DNA of 64,000 nucleotides, taken from Iris pallida. Taxonomy: Eukaryota; Streptophyta; Magnoliopsida; Asparagales; Iridaceae. The translations under genes were made by a program, and so were the position numbers. Position 1 is the first letter of the stretch, and each line of letters starts with the position of its first letter. The stretch is from the NCBI GenBank assembly GCA_029216955.1, contig JANAVB010009598.1, positions 28,088,706 to 28,152,705 of the forward strand. The letters run 5' to 3'. Shown here in pieces: positions 11,609 through 25,500 of this stretch. Below the pieces are notes generated by a model, which saw only the letters and a list, made by a program, of their open reading frames with translations, made no database searches and had not been told where the DNA came from.

Positions 11609-13080
11609 TATACTACGGTAGCTTAGTTTGGCTTAAGTTGGCTAAGAGAAGAGGCGTGTCACGATCCTGGCGAGTCCCACCCAATCGGATGGCCAGCAGC
11701 CTAGTCGACTTTAAGTCGGGCTAGGACTCTGGCTGTGGCTCGACTAAGGACTCCCACACTACACGTGGGTGCAGTCCCTAATGTCTAACTATTAGGCCCC
11801 AGTGTGCATGTAAGTGATGCTTGGGCCCGCAATTGGGGTGGAATCTCGTTGGCATTTGGATTTTAGTTTTTAATTAGGGTTTTGTTTTATTAATTCCTAA
11901 ATTTGATTTATTAATTAGTTTTAAATGAAAAACTCATAATAGATACTTAAAATAATAATAATAAATCCTAGAAATTTTTTTAAAATATGAAGTAGTAATC
12001 TAAGCCTAGGTTAAATACTTGGGGTCATGAGCTCCTTCAATAAGTAATTCCTAGAAGTCCATTGTTGATTCATTTTTTTCCTAAAATAAATACTTAATAA
12101 TTAAAATTATTAAATTATCATAAATCCTAAATAATATATTCTAGGCTATTATGAAGAGTTTGGGATGACATCTAGGCCATGACTCTTGTACTGGTCCCTT
12201 GCAGGCTCACTAGTTCTTATCGGTAATCTATTATTCTATAATAGCCTATAAATTCTAATTAGTCTACAAATGCAAACTAGACCAATTTAGGATCACAGTA
12301 TTCACTTACTATCACTAATTCACTTAGTTGTTAGATATAGGCTTAGGTATGACGTCCTGGTAATTCCCGTTCATCACAAATGTTATTTGACTTCTTAATA
12401 ATTTTATTAGGATTTTTTGTTAAAATAAAATTTAAAAAAATTTATTCAACTTCTAAGTAGGATTTCTTGGAAAGCGAATGCCATCAGTTCACATCAAGAA
12501 CAATAGAACAATGGATGAAAATAATAGGCATATATCATCAAGAAAAGTATTTGGCCCTTACAAAAAAGGTCTCTGGCGCCTATAACATACCAAACTTTCC
12601 GAAAGAATGAACTGAAATAGCGCAAAGCTCGACTATTGGAAACTGAAAGTATCAGCATTTGGCATCGGTAAATAGACTACGCTAGAACTCGTTTCAAGAA
12701 CAGTTAGCTATCAGCTTTCGTCATTGCGGATTTATGCATTACTATCACCCCTCCCACAACAAGATGTGTTTTGTTTGGTCGGTTCTGATACCATTCCTAT
12801 TTATCGGGCGAACTGAACTGAAAAAGACAGGTGCAACAAGCCGATCAAGCTGATACATCACTTATGCGTGGATATATTGTACTGTTGGTAAATTTTAATT
12901 CGATCTACATCTGAACTCTAGTTTTTTCCAATCCAAATTTTCCAATAGTAGCATGACTCACCATACCCAGATACGTTTTAATTAGCGGCTTGTGCTCAAG
13001 TTACAAAAACAAGATGCAGCTGCGTAATGGTCTTTTGCCTACTGGCATGGAAAATATCAAATTCTGTCGGTGGCGAATCC
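11609..13080. other. Unassigned AT-rich sequence
   Basis: A TGTCACGATCC-like LTR start occurs at about 11657, but no matching end was found. The rest is AT-rich and non-coding by eye, with no clear ORFs or repeats. Confidence 0.3.
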
Positions 13081-13558
13081 AGGATTATAATCCACTGGGA
13101 GGTACAATCATAAAAAAGTTTCGGGGTCAACGCTCCCAATTTTGGTATAATAATATAATATTATATTAAATAGTAATATTTTTATACAATCAAGCATTAT
13201 ATCTCACAATTGAGCCAACCTTATATCTCACCATTAAAGGCTTCACAAATTTACAAATTTAATTCATATCACATAAATAGAAATCTAACCTTCCTACACA
13301 AACATGATTTTGATTTAAAATAATTTTGGCCTAATTTGAATTCGAAATTTACCTTTGCAGTTGCATGTTGCATTCCTTCCAGTTCCAGCAGCAGCTCCGT
13401 GAACTATGTCCTCAACTCCTCTGGCAGCTTTTCCATCCATTTTGTATATTTTTTTGTAGGCTCGACCGCTCGGCTGAAGAGAAAAACGAAGAGGCGGAAG
13501 AAAAGGAGAAGAGGCAGTATGCCAGTAGCTGCCTTCTTTTTTGTTGAAACTTTGTAGA
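13081..13558. other. Probable old repeat fragment
   Basis: GGTGGCGAATCCAGGATTAT followed by ACTGGGAGGT resembles the start of common plant dispersed repeats. The following 400 bp are low complexity, with pyrimidine- and purine-rich blocks. The overlapping 60-117-codon frames on both strands are not credible genes. Confidence 0.3.
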
Positions 13559-13584
13559 GGGGGGGGGGGGGGGGGGGGGGGGGG
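13559..13584. repeat. Poly-G tract
   Basis: 26 consecutive G residues. It gives artificial Pro or Gly runs in overlapping frames. Confidence 0.95.
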
Positions 13585-13754
13585 CACCATACAATAAGGC
13601 AGAAGTTGTTGCCTTTCCTTTTTTTTTTCAATTTGTTGTGACTCGGGTCCATCTCCCATTAAATACACCCGTCCACAACTGCTGTTTCCTAAAAGAACAA
13701 AATTCCAACAACAAAAAATTCACTGGGGGCCCCACCCCTCAGTGAGATGCACAC

Positions 13755-14295
13755 TGATTCTATGTGCGGCCATGCAGGTATAATCATGTGCTGTCAGATT
13801 CTATCCATGCAAGAACCCCAAAGAAACAGTAGAACAAGGACTTCATACGTGGACCGCACGTATTGAAGGCATACTATGTGCGGACAAGACAAAGAAGAAA
13901 CAAGTCAATTGAATGCACGGCTCACTTCATACGCGTCTAGAACAGTGCATTCTCGGGGTATGCGCGTAAATCGCATGCACATTAATTCTTATGCGCACAA
14001 AAGCATTAAACTCGTTGGAAGCAGTACAGTGAACTAATACTTCCTAGTCCGTGTTGTTTCACTTTACAGCAGTGGAGTGTTACATGGTACAATGCGTAAC
14101 CGTCTATGCGTGCATAGTTCGGTCGCGCATACGAATCAGTCTCATCAATTTATGACAGCTGACAGCAAACAGTTGGTGTACGAGAAAATCTCATACGTTG
14201 AATGCGCGTATAGCGGTGGACGTTTCAGCTGCTCATGCGTGCATGCATAAAATCAAAAAAAAATAGTGTATTGACTGTTATGCGCGCATATGACA
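13755..14295. repeat. ATGCGCGCA-type motif cluster
   Basis: About a dozen variants of ATGCGCGCAT, ATGCGTGCAT and ATACGCG occur at irregular 20-60 bp spacing, ending about 20 bp before the TATA box. The DNA between them is unrelated from gap to gap. Confidence 0.65.
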
Positions 14296-14312
14296 ATTTC
14301 AGTGCAAATTGA

Positions 14313-14320
14313 TATAAATA
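14313..14320 (+). promoter_or_regulatory. LTR TATA box
   Basis: TATAAATA directly follows the CG-motif cluster. Confidence 0.45.
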
Positions 14321-14640
14321 GTTGGGACATTAGCTTCCCACACAACAACACGACACAGAAGACTTGGGCATACTTGCTGCCCATTCCACCAGTTAGCCGG
14401 AACCAGTAACTCCAGAACCTATCTTTGCATCGTATTGTCAACGGAATAAAGGAGTCAGTGTCGACTCGATTTCCACCGCCACAATCTCCAGAATCAATTA
14501 TTTGTTGTACTTTGAATCAGTATAATTATTTGTACGAAAATAATAAACAAAGTTTAGCACCAAAAGTTCTTTCTTTTGCGATGTCAAACACCTACTTTTG
14601 CATAATTGATTATATAGGCTACAGAAATGTACAATAGTAG

Positions 14641-15266
14641 AAACAACAAAATAGTAATCAAATAATGCTCACAATTAAAACAGAATTTCTATGCACATCT
14701 GGATATTCTATAAGCATACTTGAGTAGTGCTGATCCATAACTGATCAAACTCGCACTTCTGAATCGCTATGATCTAAATCTTTCTACATGTATGTATTCA
14801 TCAAATGTATCAGTTGATCTGACCTGTCTCACATCCGTATCGTCGTCAGAGCAAGATAATTATTCACCAGTGTGCACAGAATCTATAACACAAAACCCCT
14901 CATACTCAAGAAACATAAAGGCTCAGATGTTTATGTTACGAACTGGTAATTCTAACACTACAGACACAGACCAGATATAAAACCACGGGAAAACCACAAG
15001 GAGCAGAAATCAAGGAAAGAATATTACACTATCATCAACCAACCAATTCCTTGGCTCACATTCTGTTACACAACATGCCAGAAGAATGATCAGAATGATC
15101 ATACATATTATGTGGAGAAACGAACTAAAGTAATACAACAAAATTATTGGTGGTATAGCCAATTCATTGCATCTTACTCAAAATTTCAGGTCAGAATTTT
15201 CATAAATTTCGTCGATAATGTAGCAGACATGTATTAGCCCAATAATATGGCCTTGAGCGTGCAGGC
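14641..15266. other. Intergenic, nothing recognised
   Basis: AT-rich sequence downstream of the F-box/RCC1 gene. A 62-codon frame at 14792-14980 has no recognisable features. Confidence 0.3.
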
Positions 15267-15272
15267 TTTATT
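15267..15272 (-). terminator. Candidate polyadenylation signal
   Basis: AATAAA on the minus strand about 225 bp after the stop codon of the F-box/RCC1 gene. Confidence 0.4.
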
Positions 15273-15496
15273 ACGATTACCATGAGCTTTACTCGAGTCG
15301 TGAAAACTCATCTACAAGTGTGCTATTTCTATTTTTATTGTCAAATACAACAACAGTATCCAGCATTGCTTTGTAAAGCACAATTAACGAAAATTTAACA
15401 TAATTACAAATACCTTACGCTGAAAACAAATCACTCTACACAATTTAAACTATTTAGAACATATGCAACACGTGGGGACAGAGGCAACTTCCAAGG

Positions 15497-15838
15497 TCAT
15501 CCACTTTGCGCTACGATGGGAATATCTTCTATAGTCCTATGCATCATAATTTCTGTTGGTTTCATGCACCCTCTGATAGTCTCGTGCCCAAGTTGTTGCC
15601 TTTCGTTGTCCCCAAACCCGAATACGAGGCCTCTGTTGGTCACAGCTACAGTGTGGTACAGGCCCGTGCTAATTTGAGAGACATAATGTGATCGTAAACT
15701 TTCAAGCACACGTGGCTTCATTACTTTGTCAGAGAATCCCCGATCAGAAAAGCCTAAACTGCCAAAACCCATCCATCCAAAAGCAAAAACGGAGCCCTCG
15801 TCAGTGAGAACAAAAGTTTTCCTCTTCCTTGCACAAAC
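15497..15838 (-). CDS. F-box/RCC1 gene exon 6, terminal
   Basis: 113 codons plus TGA, starting VCARKRKTFVLTDEGSVF after acceptor GGACAG. It contains GFGWMGFGSLGF and GLYHTVAVTNRG, the last propeller blades, and a short tail ending VAQSG. Confidence 0.92.
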   Translation of the reverse strand, partial: VCARKRKTFVLTDEGSVFAFGWMGFGSLGFSDRGFSDKVMKPRVLESLRSHYVSQISTGLYHTVAVTNRGLVFGFGDNERQQLGHETIRGCMKPTEIMMHRTIEDIPIVAQSG

Positions 15839-16495
15839 CTGTCCATTCAGAGCCAGCAAAACAGAGTAAGGTTACCACAACAATTTGCGGCTAAGTTTTG
15901 AGGAACTCCAATTAATCAGATATCATAAAGCATACACAATACGACAGACAAGTTGAATCTAGTTGATCAAGAAACATAAGCAAGCTGACTACATTGGTCT
16001 GGTTAGCTGTAATATATCACGGATCACGAATTTTGCTCGCGTCTTACTAAGCCAATGTAATTCAGATACAGTACAGATTCTTTTTCCAAATAAGGTGTAC
16101 CAAGAACTAAATTGAGCATGCAGTATATTTGCATTATCTTTAAACATACATCTCATTATTTGGGTTTGTTTGGGTGCATCTACTTATTGCAATGTAAATC
16201 AATTTACAGCAAGTAGCACTTGAGTACATGCTTGTTTGTATTAATGCAAATAGGTTGGTGAGCGTCACACTACAAGGGTTATACTTTGCTTTATGTTGAT
16301 GTGTGACAATTATATTGGATGATTGGTACATCTTAGATGATATTAGATGTCGTAAACCTACAATGTATGTTGCAAATAAAGGTTCGAAGTATCGGTATCA
16401 GTTTCAAGCCCTTCCTATAAGTATCAGTTTCAACAGTTACACATCAGAGTATCGACACTACAGGAAAACTTAAAAACTTACCCAAGCAGTTTACT

Positions 16496-16535
<40 letters not shown>

Positions 16536-19500
16536 AGAGAGAGAGAGAGCTCTATTCCTCAACCTAGCGAACCAAAACCGGCACCTCCTCATCCCCCTTG
16601 ACTCTTCGCCTCTCCGACTGCAGTTCCCATCCACCGCTGCCCTCTTGCCGAGATTTAAGGTGAGATCTGCCAAGAATGTTATCGACAATGAAGCTATCAC
16701 GAAATGCTTCCAAGATTTGAAGTCTCCAAGACTGTTACTGTAAACAATGTCATCTTATTTGACGCATTGTTGAGTAAGTGGATGCTAACCTTATATATGT
16801 CCTTTTAATTTCAACATTGTGCTTATTGTACCTCTGTTTCAATACTTCTTTTGTTAATATTTGTCCAAGTTCAATTGTCCTATAATATTTATATATTATC
16901 GAGTTAGAATTGTCAATGGAACCATATTGTGTTCCCCTCTGACCAAAATTCTTAAATCTCTCTCGATTCACCAACATTTAGCTTCAGGAAATTGGGTTCA
17001 AATATTTGTTTTAGGTTTTAGTAAATATATTAGTGTTCTAAATAGCGGCCGCCTAGCCCGACTAGGTGGCGCCTAGGCGGTAGGCGGTCTCTCTCTGCAC
17101 CGCTTTTCGGTAGGCGGCGGAGTAGGCGGCCAACGGAGGTTGACGGCATATGCGGAGGTAAGGCGGTGTAGGCGGGCGCCTAGGCGGAGCAATATCTAAC
17201 AAGATACTTTGGCCAAAAAGGTTTTGTAAGCATTATGAGCCTATGGTTCACTTTTACAAAACTAAAACTTAATAAATCTTCGTTCTACAACTTAGTTATG
17301 CATGGAACACCCTTAAAATATGCATATTATACCAAAAAAAAAAGGTGGTAAAATAGTATTTAAAAAAATACTCAAAATGTATCGACCGCCTAGACCTAGA
17401 CGGACTAGGCGGTAGGTGGACTCTCTCCGCTGCGCACCCGCCTACCGCCGTTTAGAACCTTGAAATATATTAAATAAAGAAACTCTGACATCACTTTACA
17501 AATCTTGATAGCCGGATCTTTTATCATGATGTTTGACTAAATATTCAAAAGAGAATGATTTAGAAATGATTTAAGATTTTTCTACTAGTGTTGGATATAT
17601 TTGGTTCCTAAAGCCACTAAAATGATAATAATATATATGAACACTTTTTGTATTATTTGGGGGTACCAAAAGTAGGAAGTATTGGCAACCAGGATGACAC
17701 CCTCGGCAGCAACAGCTGGTGATAGCCATGGAAGGAGCTTCATGGACTTCTTCGTTATTGCTTCTTTCGATTACTATCCAAGGTTGACAATGACAACATA
17801 GTTGTTTTTCACTAATAGTGAGTGGCCTCCATGTTTAAGTTATTCTCAACATGTATCACTTGAGCCACAAGGAGATGGTGAATTATTTGACATGATATAC
17901 CTAATTCCTGAACTGTGGAATGCTCATCCCCTATTCCGTATTTTTCATAGCAACAAAGCAGGCTGCATTAGATTTTATGTGAGGCATCTTGTACAATTTT
18001 TTTGGAGTTTATTCAAAGTTGAGCTTGGTGGTTTTTTCTTCCAATTAGTTCACTATTTAGTTTTGTCTTGTGATACACTGAATGGTCTTTAATATGATGG
18101 CTATTAGATTTAGAACTGACAAGGATGCTAGGTTCTTGGATGACTGTGGTTATAGTATAATAATCGACTCTTTTAAGTTAAATGAAGAGACTTGGTGACA
18201 ATAGATAATCTTGTAGACTTGTATGGTTACTTCTATGTATATATTGGAAGGGAAGTTCTACTCGGAATAAATGTCTTTTATGTTGGAAGTTATGTAGATA
18301 TTGTTTGGAGATATTATCTTACTGTGAGAATTGTGTTATATTGCCTTCAACCTGAAGGTTCTCTTATGAATCATCTTCTAGAACACATGATGGTGATAAT
18401 ACCATATATGAGTACTAAGTGAATGCTAATTTATATAGTAATAATAGAAAACTTAACTATAGACCTAAAGAAACACAATTTTGCATCCACAGATTATTAG
18501 ATGGGGACTCGTGATTCCCTCAGCATATTAATGATAAACTGTAACAGACCTGAACAGCAAGTTGGCTTTTCAGACTAGTTAGTAACTCTGGATTAGTTTT
18601 GTCATTCTCGTCACCATGGCCTAAAGCCCCACAATAGCCTCTTCCCCACGTAAAGACCTGCAAAGAGCTATATTAGTTGCAACGTGGAAAAGGAAAGGCA
18701 TTAATAGCTAACTGTAGAAGAATATAAATTAAGTAGTAGTTTATAGGCATAAAAGTTGACTAACATGTCCATTGGAATCAAGAGCCACTGCATGTTCATC
18801 TCCGGCAGATACACGAACTACATGGATATTCCTCCTCTTGAATGACTGGATGGCACGTGGAAGAAGTTCATCATGTTGATCTCCATGACCAAGGCAGAAA
18901 TTGGAGCAAGAACCAAAAGAATGAACTGTGCCATCATTAGTTAGGGCAAAGGTGTAACTAGCACCAGCAGCAATCTGAGTCACATGACCAAGACCCTGAA
19001 ATGATTCCACCTTCCTAGGAGTGGGTCTATCGATGGTGTCACCATGACCAAGCTGACCATGTGTGTTGTTTCCACATGTGTAAACATGGCCTTGTTGTGA
19101 AAGAATAACTGTAAAACTAAGGCCAGTAGCAACCTGAAAAGTATTTGATATGTTGATAAGAATGATAAAATACTAACATTAAAAATATATTAGCTATCTG
19201 ATTCATCCTATACATCACACTTCCTGAATCAAAGTTTGGGATCATCACAAAGCAATCATTGAATATTATAATCATGTTTATGCTCATTTAACATATACAG
19301 ATGAATCAGCAGTAGTCTGCAGTAAAAATAGTTATCCTCAACTACTAAATAATTAAGAGATTGAATTAAGAGGTTGAATTGTTCCTTAGTAAAAATAAAT
19401 AATTTGTAATAGGGTCAAACAAAGATTTCTAAGCTGCTGCTTCTTGCCTAAGATTTTAGTAATTTGTGTGTACACAAATGGACATGAAGGAACTCATAGG

Positions 19501-22500
19501 TAGCATAAGGGATTGAAGAATCTACCTTAATTCTAACGTCATTCAGGATGCAATCAAGGTTTGTAAAAAGTGGCCAACGTATTTTTTTTACTTCAACACT
19601 GTTCGTGTTAGTCTTTCATTAACTTATTCAAGTGGATCAACAGAGAGCCACAACATGTTGGATTTTAGATGTATGGCGGGATGAATAGTTTAAAAGTAAA
19701 AGGTGCATGAATGCCATTTGGTTCAAAAGGTGCATGAATGTCCTTTGGTCAAATGGTGCACGAATGTCCTTTGGTTAAAAAGGTCGTTAAAAATTAAGAA
19801 ATTTTTTATAAGGATGTTTATAAATCTTACTTCTTTGTAATGCACCTATTCCCTTCACTTATGGTACCCAAGACGAAGGTTCTCTCTTATCCCTTCGTTT
19901 CTTTGATGTTCTTAGTGTATTTCGGGTTAATAAAGTATATCTTACAATTTCTTTAACAACAGAAATATTTTGGGCTTATTGCATCTTCAAAGACTAGTTT
20001 CTTGTAACCAAGGTTCGGAATATTTGTATCAGAATCGGACACTTTCTATGAGTATCGGGATTGGGGGTATCAGCAGTATCGGCACTTTCAGATCGGAGGA
20101 ACGGATCTTTTGGTATAGGAAAGCAAATAATTATTAATAATTTAGAAAAAAATAATTTTATACATTTAGGCACAATTTCAAGTATTTTTTGTTGTTTCTT
20201 AATAGTTTTGAAATTGGATGAAATATTAGTCACCTTTGTTGATTGGTTTACCTGCGATAAATAAGTTTTCTTTGTTTAAATACTTTTATAACCTTACTAT
20301 GTTTATAGACCCTTAATGATTGGTCTTTTTTTTTTGGTTCAATTTTCTTTGTCGATTTGACTCGGAAAGAGACCCTCAACGTTGGTATCGGTCAGTATCT
20401 GTAGCGATCGGTATCGGATCGGGACATGCCAAACTATACCAGTATCGGCAGTATCGTATCGATATCGGCCAATACTGCAAATTATGCTTGTAACCTAATA
20501 CAATAAAGGATACAAATATAGCCTTCGAGGACTGGTTTGTTGTACCCTAATGCAATAAAGGTACAAATATAGTCTTAAATACATAGAATTCCATTCTAAT
20601 CTTATTTGAATCTCATTACCACCAAAAGAATTCCTACACAACATGCATTACACATTGTGCATTGCTTAAGGGAAGTAAGATGTTGAAACATGAAATAGAC
20701 TGACTCAAGGTCAAGACTCTACATAGCAGATAACAGCCACATAGCGCTTCGACGTGAAGTAGTTGCTATCAGACGATAATGGAAAATGTGTACATAGCAG
20801 CATATGGTATATAATTCAGTTCAAATATGTACAAGATAAATTAAACAATTAACAATAATGAAAATTCTTGAAGAATTCCATGATATTCATGAGTTCATAA
20901 AAGTAAAATAAACCAAAAGAGGCTGACATGTCAATATAAAAGATAATTGGAGTATGTTATATCAACCAATATATCAGCTGACACTTTCCCAATCAGTGTA
21001 GGTGTATTGTAGAAGTGTATCATAGCATCTAAAGTGTTTAAGTACTATGGCATCTGCTATGACCTGATATCTGAAATCTTGCTAAAGATGTTAGGGACCA
21101 TCTTTCCCCTAGAGTCAGTAATAAGATTTTGATTGCAAATGACGACAATGACAATGATCTTGAGAATACAATGTTACAGATGTTCACAAAAGTTGGTGCA
21201 TTTTTTCCTCACTCAATAAAAGTAAATTTGAAATGGTAAGACATGACACTAATAGTTCCATAGATAGGTGGCATTTTTGTCATTAATTACATGGAGTTGA
21301 GGATTAATTACATGGATTCAAGGTCTAATGACACTAAATAATGGATAAAGAATGCTCGATTCACAATATAAGGGAGAGAGAGAGAGAGAATTACTGTCTT
21401 ATTTAACCTAGTTATATATAAATGAACATAACTGATGAAAATCAACGTGTGGGACCTTAATGGTAAATAACGGATGAAAATCAATGTATGGGACCTTAAT
21501 GGTAAATAAAATAACATCCATATAACTGATGAAATCAACGCGCATAATCCCTGCATTCTCCATCAGACAATTTATTTCTTGATAGCATAAATATCTTTCA
21601 CAAATATGGAAAACATGTACAGATTGCTGATTCTGGCTTTCTCGAGTCTCCCCAAACCCTTCAGTTCATGACAATGTCAAGGGATACCTGATAATACAAT
21701 AATATAATTGGGAAGTGTTCTCAATACCTGTTTGCATGCAATACCCTTCAATGATTCAATGCATGTAGGCCTGAATACGGCACGTGCTACTTCCCCATGA
21801 CCACAACAATATGATGAATTATCCCCACATGTAAACACCTGATGATCAGGAAAGAGTTATTGCTAAAAAAGCACGCGCCAAGCCACAGGTACAAAGTCTA
21901 TTACGCAGGACTGGCACTCTCAAAAGTTCTAAACTTGGCTATACCTCTCCAGACTGCATAACAAGTGCTGCATGGTTGTGGGAAGCAGAGATATGAATCA
22001 CGCGAGACAGAGAGGGTAAGTTGATCCGAGTGAATGCTGCACACTGGGTCGTATCTGGACCATGACCAAGCACACCACATAAACTGGATCCACAAGAGTA
22101 GACTGAAGAATCATGAACTAAGAGTGTATGATATCTTCCAGTAGCAACCTGCATCTGCAAGGACAGAGATACCTTTGATTAATTCTTATATCAACAAGAT
22201 TAAGTTTACCATGAATATTAACATACTTGAAAATTAAGTTTGATACATTCTACTTCTATTGCAACAGACAATACACAATTCTCCCACCTATGATCCAATT
22301 AAGCTGAAATATCAGTGATATCGATCTGGATGCTAGTTGGCAATTAGTCCACCTCCATATAGATAAGGAAGATGCAATGTAATGGAACTCAGTAAGAAAG
22401 CTCGTGATAGTTTAGGAGAGAAGAGGCAGTGCAGGTGTTGCTACATGAGCAGAAGCATAGCGAGGGATTCTTACAATTCTTGTCCAAATTTTCATGACCT

Positions 22501-25500
22501 GAAATTCAAGCTACAAGTTGGATGTTCTAGTCATTACAAAAAAATTCATCCAGTGGGACGTAAAAAAAAATTCCTTGGTAGATAAATGTTTAGTTGCATA
22601 AGGCACCATACAGCTCATCAAGGTTTTATTTAGGTTTCAAGTGCAGAGTTTTGGTTTTTTATAACTTGGACCAGCTTTTGCCATTTCCTGACAGTGACTG
22701 GTGGGTGGTGGGAGTCCAAAATTAGTCTCAAAGATGGGTGCAACCAGTTAAAATGCAATAATTTTAATATTAACAATAAAAAAAAACATTTAGTGTGGAA
22801 AAATGGTAATACTTTGTTTTATTTTCACTTATCTGTTCTGAATAACCCATACACAGCTAAATAAGGAAGAAGATGATAACAACTTCCTCAATTCTAGGAG
22901 CTAAATAAGGGATTCAGATAAAAAACATAGAAACTAAGTAATATAGAGAATCGGTTAATATGAAAAACCGAATCCCCTTTATTCTAGGAAACAAATCTCA
23001 ACCACTAATGCCTAGAATCAGTACAGATTTCAACACTCCCCCTCAAGCTAGGTTGTATATGTTGAGCAAGCCTAGCTTGGAAGTAAGACTTTCAAATGTT
23101 TTCCTAGGCAATGCTTTAGTCAGAATATCTGCTGTCTGCTGACTAGTCGGAATATACTGAAGTAATATGGTGCCATTATCTATCTTCTCTTTGATAAAGT
23201 GTCGATCAATCTCCACATGTTTTGTTCTGTCATGATGTACCAGATTTTTAGCTATGCTAATTGCTGATTGATTGTCGCATAACACCTTTATAGGTCCTGA
23301 AGTAGGCATTCCAATCTCACAGAGTAACCTTTTCAGCCAAATACCCTCACAAATACCATAAGAGCTCGAAATTCTGCTTCTGCTGAGCTGCGTGACACGA
23401 CCGATTGCTTTTTGCTCCGCCAAGTAACCAAATTTCCCCAGACATAAGTGCAGTAACCCGAGGTTGATCTTCTGTCAGTTACAGACCCTGCCCAATCGGC
23501 ATCAGTGAATGTTCCAACTTCTCTGTTTGTCGTTTTCTGAAAAAATAATTCTTGTCCTGGTGTCATCTTCAAATATCTCAGGATCCTGTACACTGCTTCC
23601 ATATGATCTTCTGTTGGATTATTCATGAACTGGCTTACCACGCTAACAGCAAAGCTGATATCTGGTCTAGTATGGGACATAAATGAGCTTCCCAACTAGT
23701 CTTTGGTATCTTCCTTTGTCAACAGGTGTACCAACTTCTTTATTACCCAACTTTACAGTAGCATCCATAGGGGTGTCGGCTGGCTTACATCCAGCATTCA
23801 TGTTTCTTTCAAGAGATCCAACACATATTTACGTTGGGAAACTGATATTCCTTTCTTGGACCGAGCTACCTCCATACCAAGAAAATATTTGAGATTACCC
23901 AAATCTTTGATTTCAAACTCTTTAGCTAGATAGCTTTTGAGTTTTTCAATTTCTTCATCATGATCCCCAGTCAAAATAATATCATCAACATATACAATAA
24001 GGATAGCTTTCTTCCCAAAGGACGAGTGCTTGACAAACATGGTATGGTCTGTCTGGCATTGAACATACCCATACTTCTTCACTGCCTTTGTAAATCTATC
24101 GAACCAAGCTCTAGGTGATTGTTTTAGCCCATACAAGGATTTCTTGAGCTCGCAAACTTTGTTAATGTTAGCAGGAGTATCAAAACCAGGAGGGATATCC
24201 ATGTAAACTTCCTCTTCAAGATCACCATTAAGAAATGCATTTTTCACATCTAGTTGATAGAGAGGCCAATCAAGATTTGAAGCCAGTGAGAGTAGAACCC
24301 GAACTGTATTAAGCTTTGCTACAGGTGCAAATGTCTCCTGGTAGTCGATTCCATAGGATTGTGTAAATCCTTTAGCCACTAGACGTGCTTTAAACCTGTT
24401 AATACTACCATCTGAGTTGTGTTTGATAGTGAAAATCCACTTGCAACCTACTGGATGCTTTCCTGTTGGTAACTCAGATATCTCCCATGTCTCATTCATT
24501 TCAAGTGCTCGAATTTCTTCTAGAATAGCCTCCTTCCATTCTGGTTTATTGAGGGCTTCATGTATTGAATTGGGAATCTGAAATCTGTCAAGACTACTAA
24601 CAAAAGCACGATAATTGGGAGATAACTTCCCATATGAGATAAAATTGTAAATGGGATGATTGGTACATGACCTTTGGCCTTTTCTTAAGGCAATGGGTCT
24701 ATCATCAATCTCTTCATCAGGTCGATTACCAGGAGCAAGGCTAGAGGAGTCAATACCTGGTGAATTTTGAGCTTCTGAAATCGGGTTGGCCTTATGGTGG
24801 TGATCGGATGGTTGCAGTTCTTTCCCTTCATATATCTTGTTTCTCCTAGTATAGACACGAAACTCACTATTTTTAGCAGGCTGCATTGGAATGGAACGTT
24901 TGAGAGTTGAGATAGAAGGCTGAGTAGGAGTTTGCTAAGTAAGAGTTTGAGAATATGACACGGGAATAGGAGTTTGAGGATCTGGCACGGGCTGGACATC
25001 ATAGATAACACTAGGACTTTGATCGGTGTGCGTTTGCGTTTGTGGTGACTCATTACCATAGGATGACTCCAAAACATTAATATCCCAAAACTGGTATTCT
25101 TGAGTAAAGTTCTCCCCCTGAATATCAGTTTTGGGATAAAATGGTTGATTTTCAAAGAATGTAACATCCATAGAGTTATAGAATCGTCGAGTGACCGGAG
25201 AATAGCATTTATACCCTTTTTTATTAGAGGAATATTCTACAAATATGCATTTGAGAGACTTGGGATCAAGTTTACTACGATGTTGAGCATGTATATGAAC
25301 AAACACAGAATAACCAAAAACTTTGAGTGGAAGCGTGGACAATACACGTGTATTTGGAAAAGAATGAGAAAGAAAATGATAGGTGTCACGCCCCAGAACC
25401 AGAATACCGGAGAGCGGGGGCAGACATAGCCAGCTACGCAATCCAAAAGTACGTTAATACTCTGAAATCACGTATAAGATGTCAAGACATGGGGGTTACT

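Larger units (their letters stand above)
13700..14640 (+). repeat. LTR-like block related to the 2700-3888 LTR
   Basis: It has the same order of parts as the first LTR: a CG-motif cluster, a TATA box at 14313, a short leader, then a CCACCGCCACAATCTCCAGA segment followed by TTGTTGTACTTTG. Borders and a partner LTR were not identified, so it may be a solo or broken LTR. Confidence 0.45.

Noticed and set aside
13315..13668. Poly-Pro protein frames
   Set aside because: The Pro run is the complement of the poly-G tract. No other protein features.
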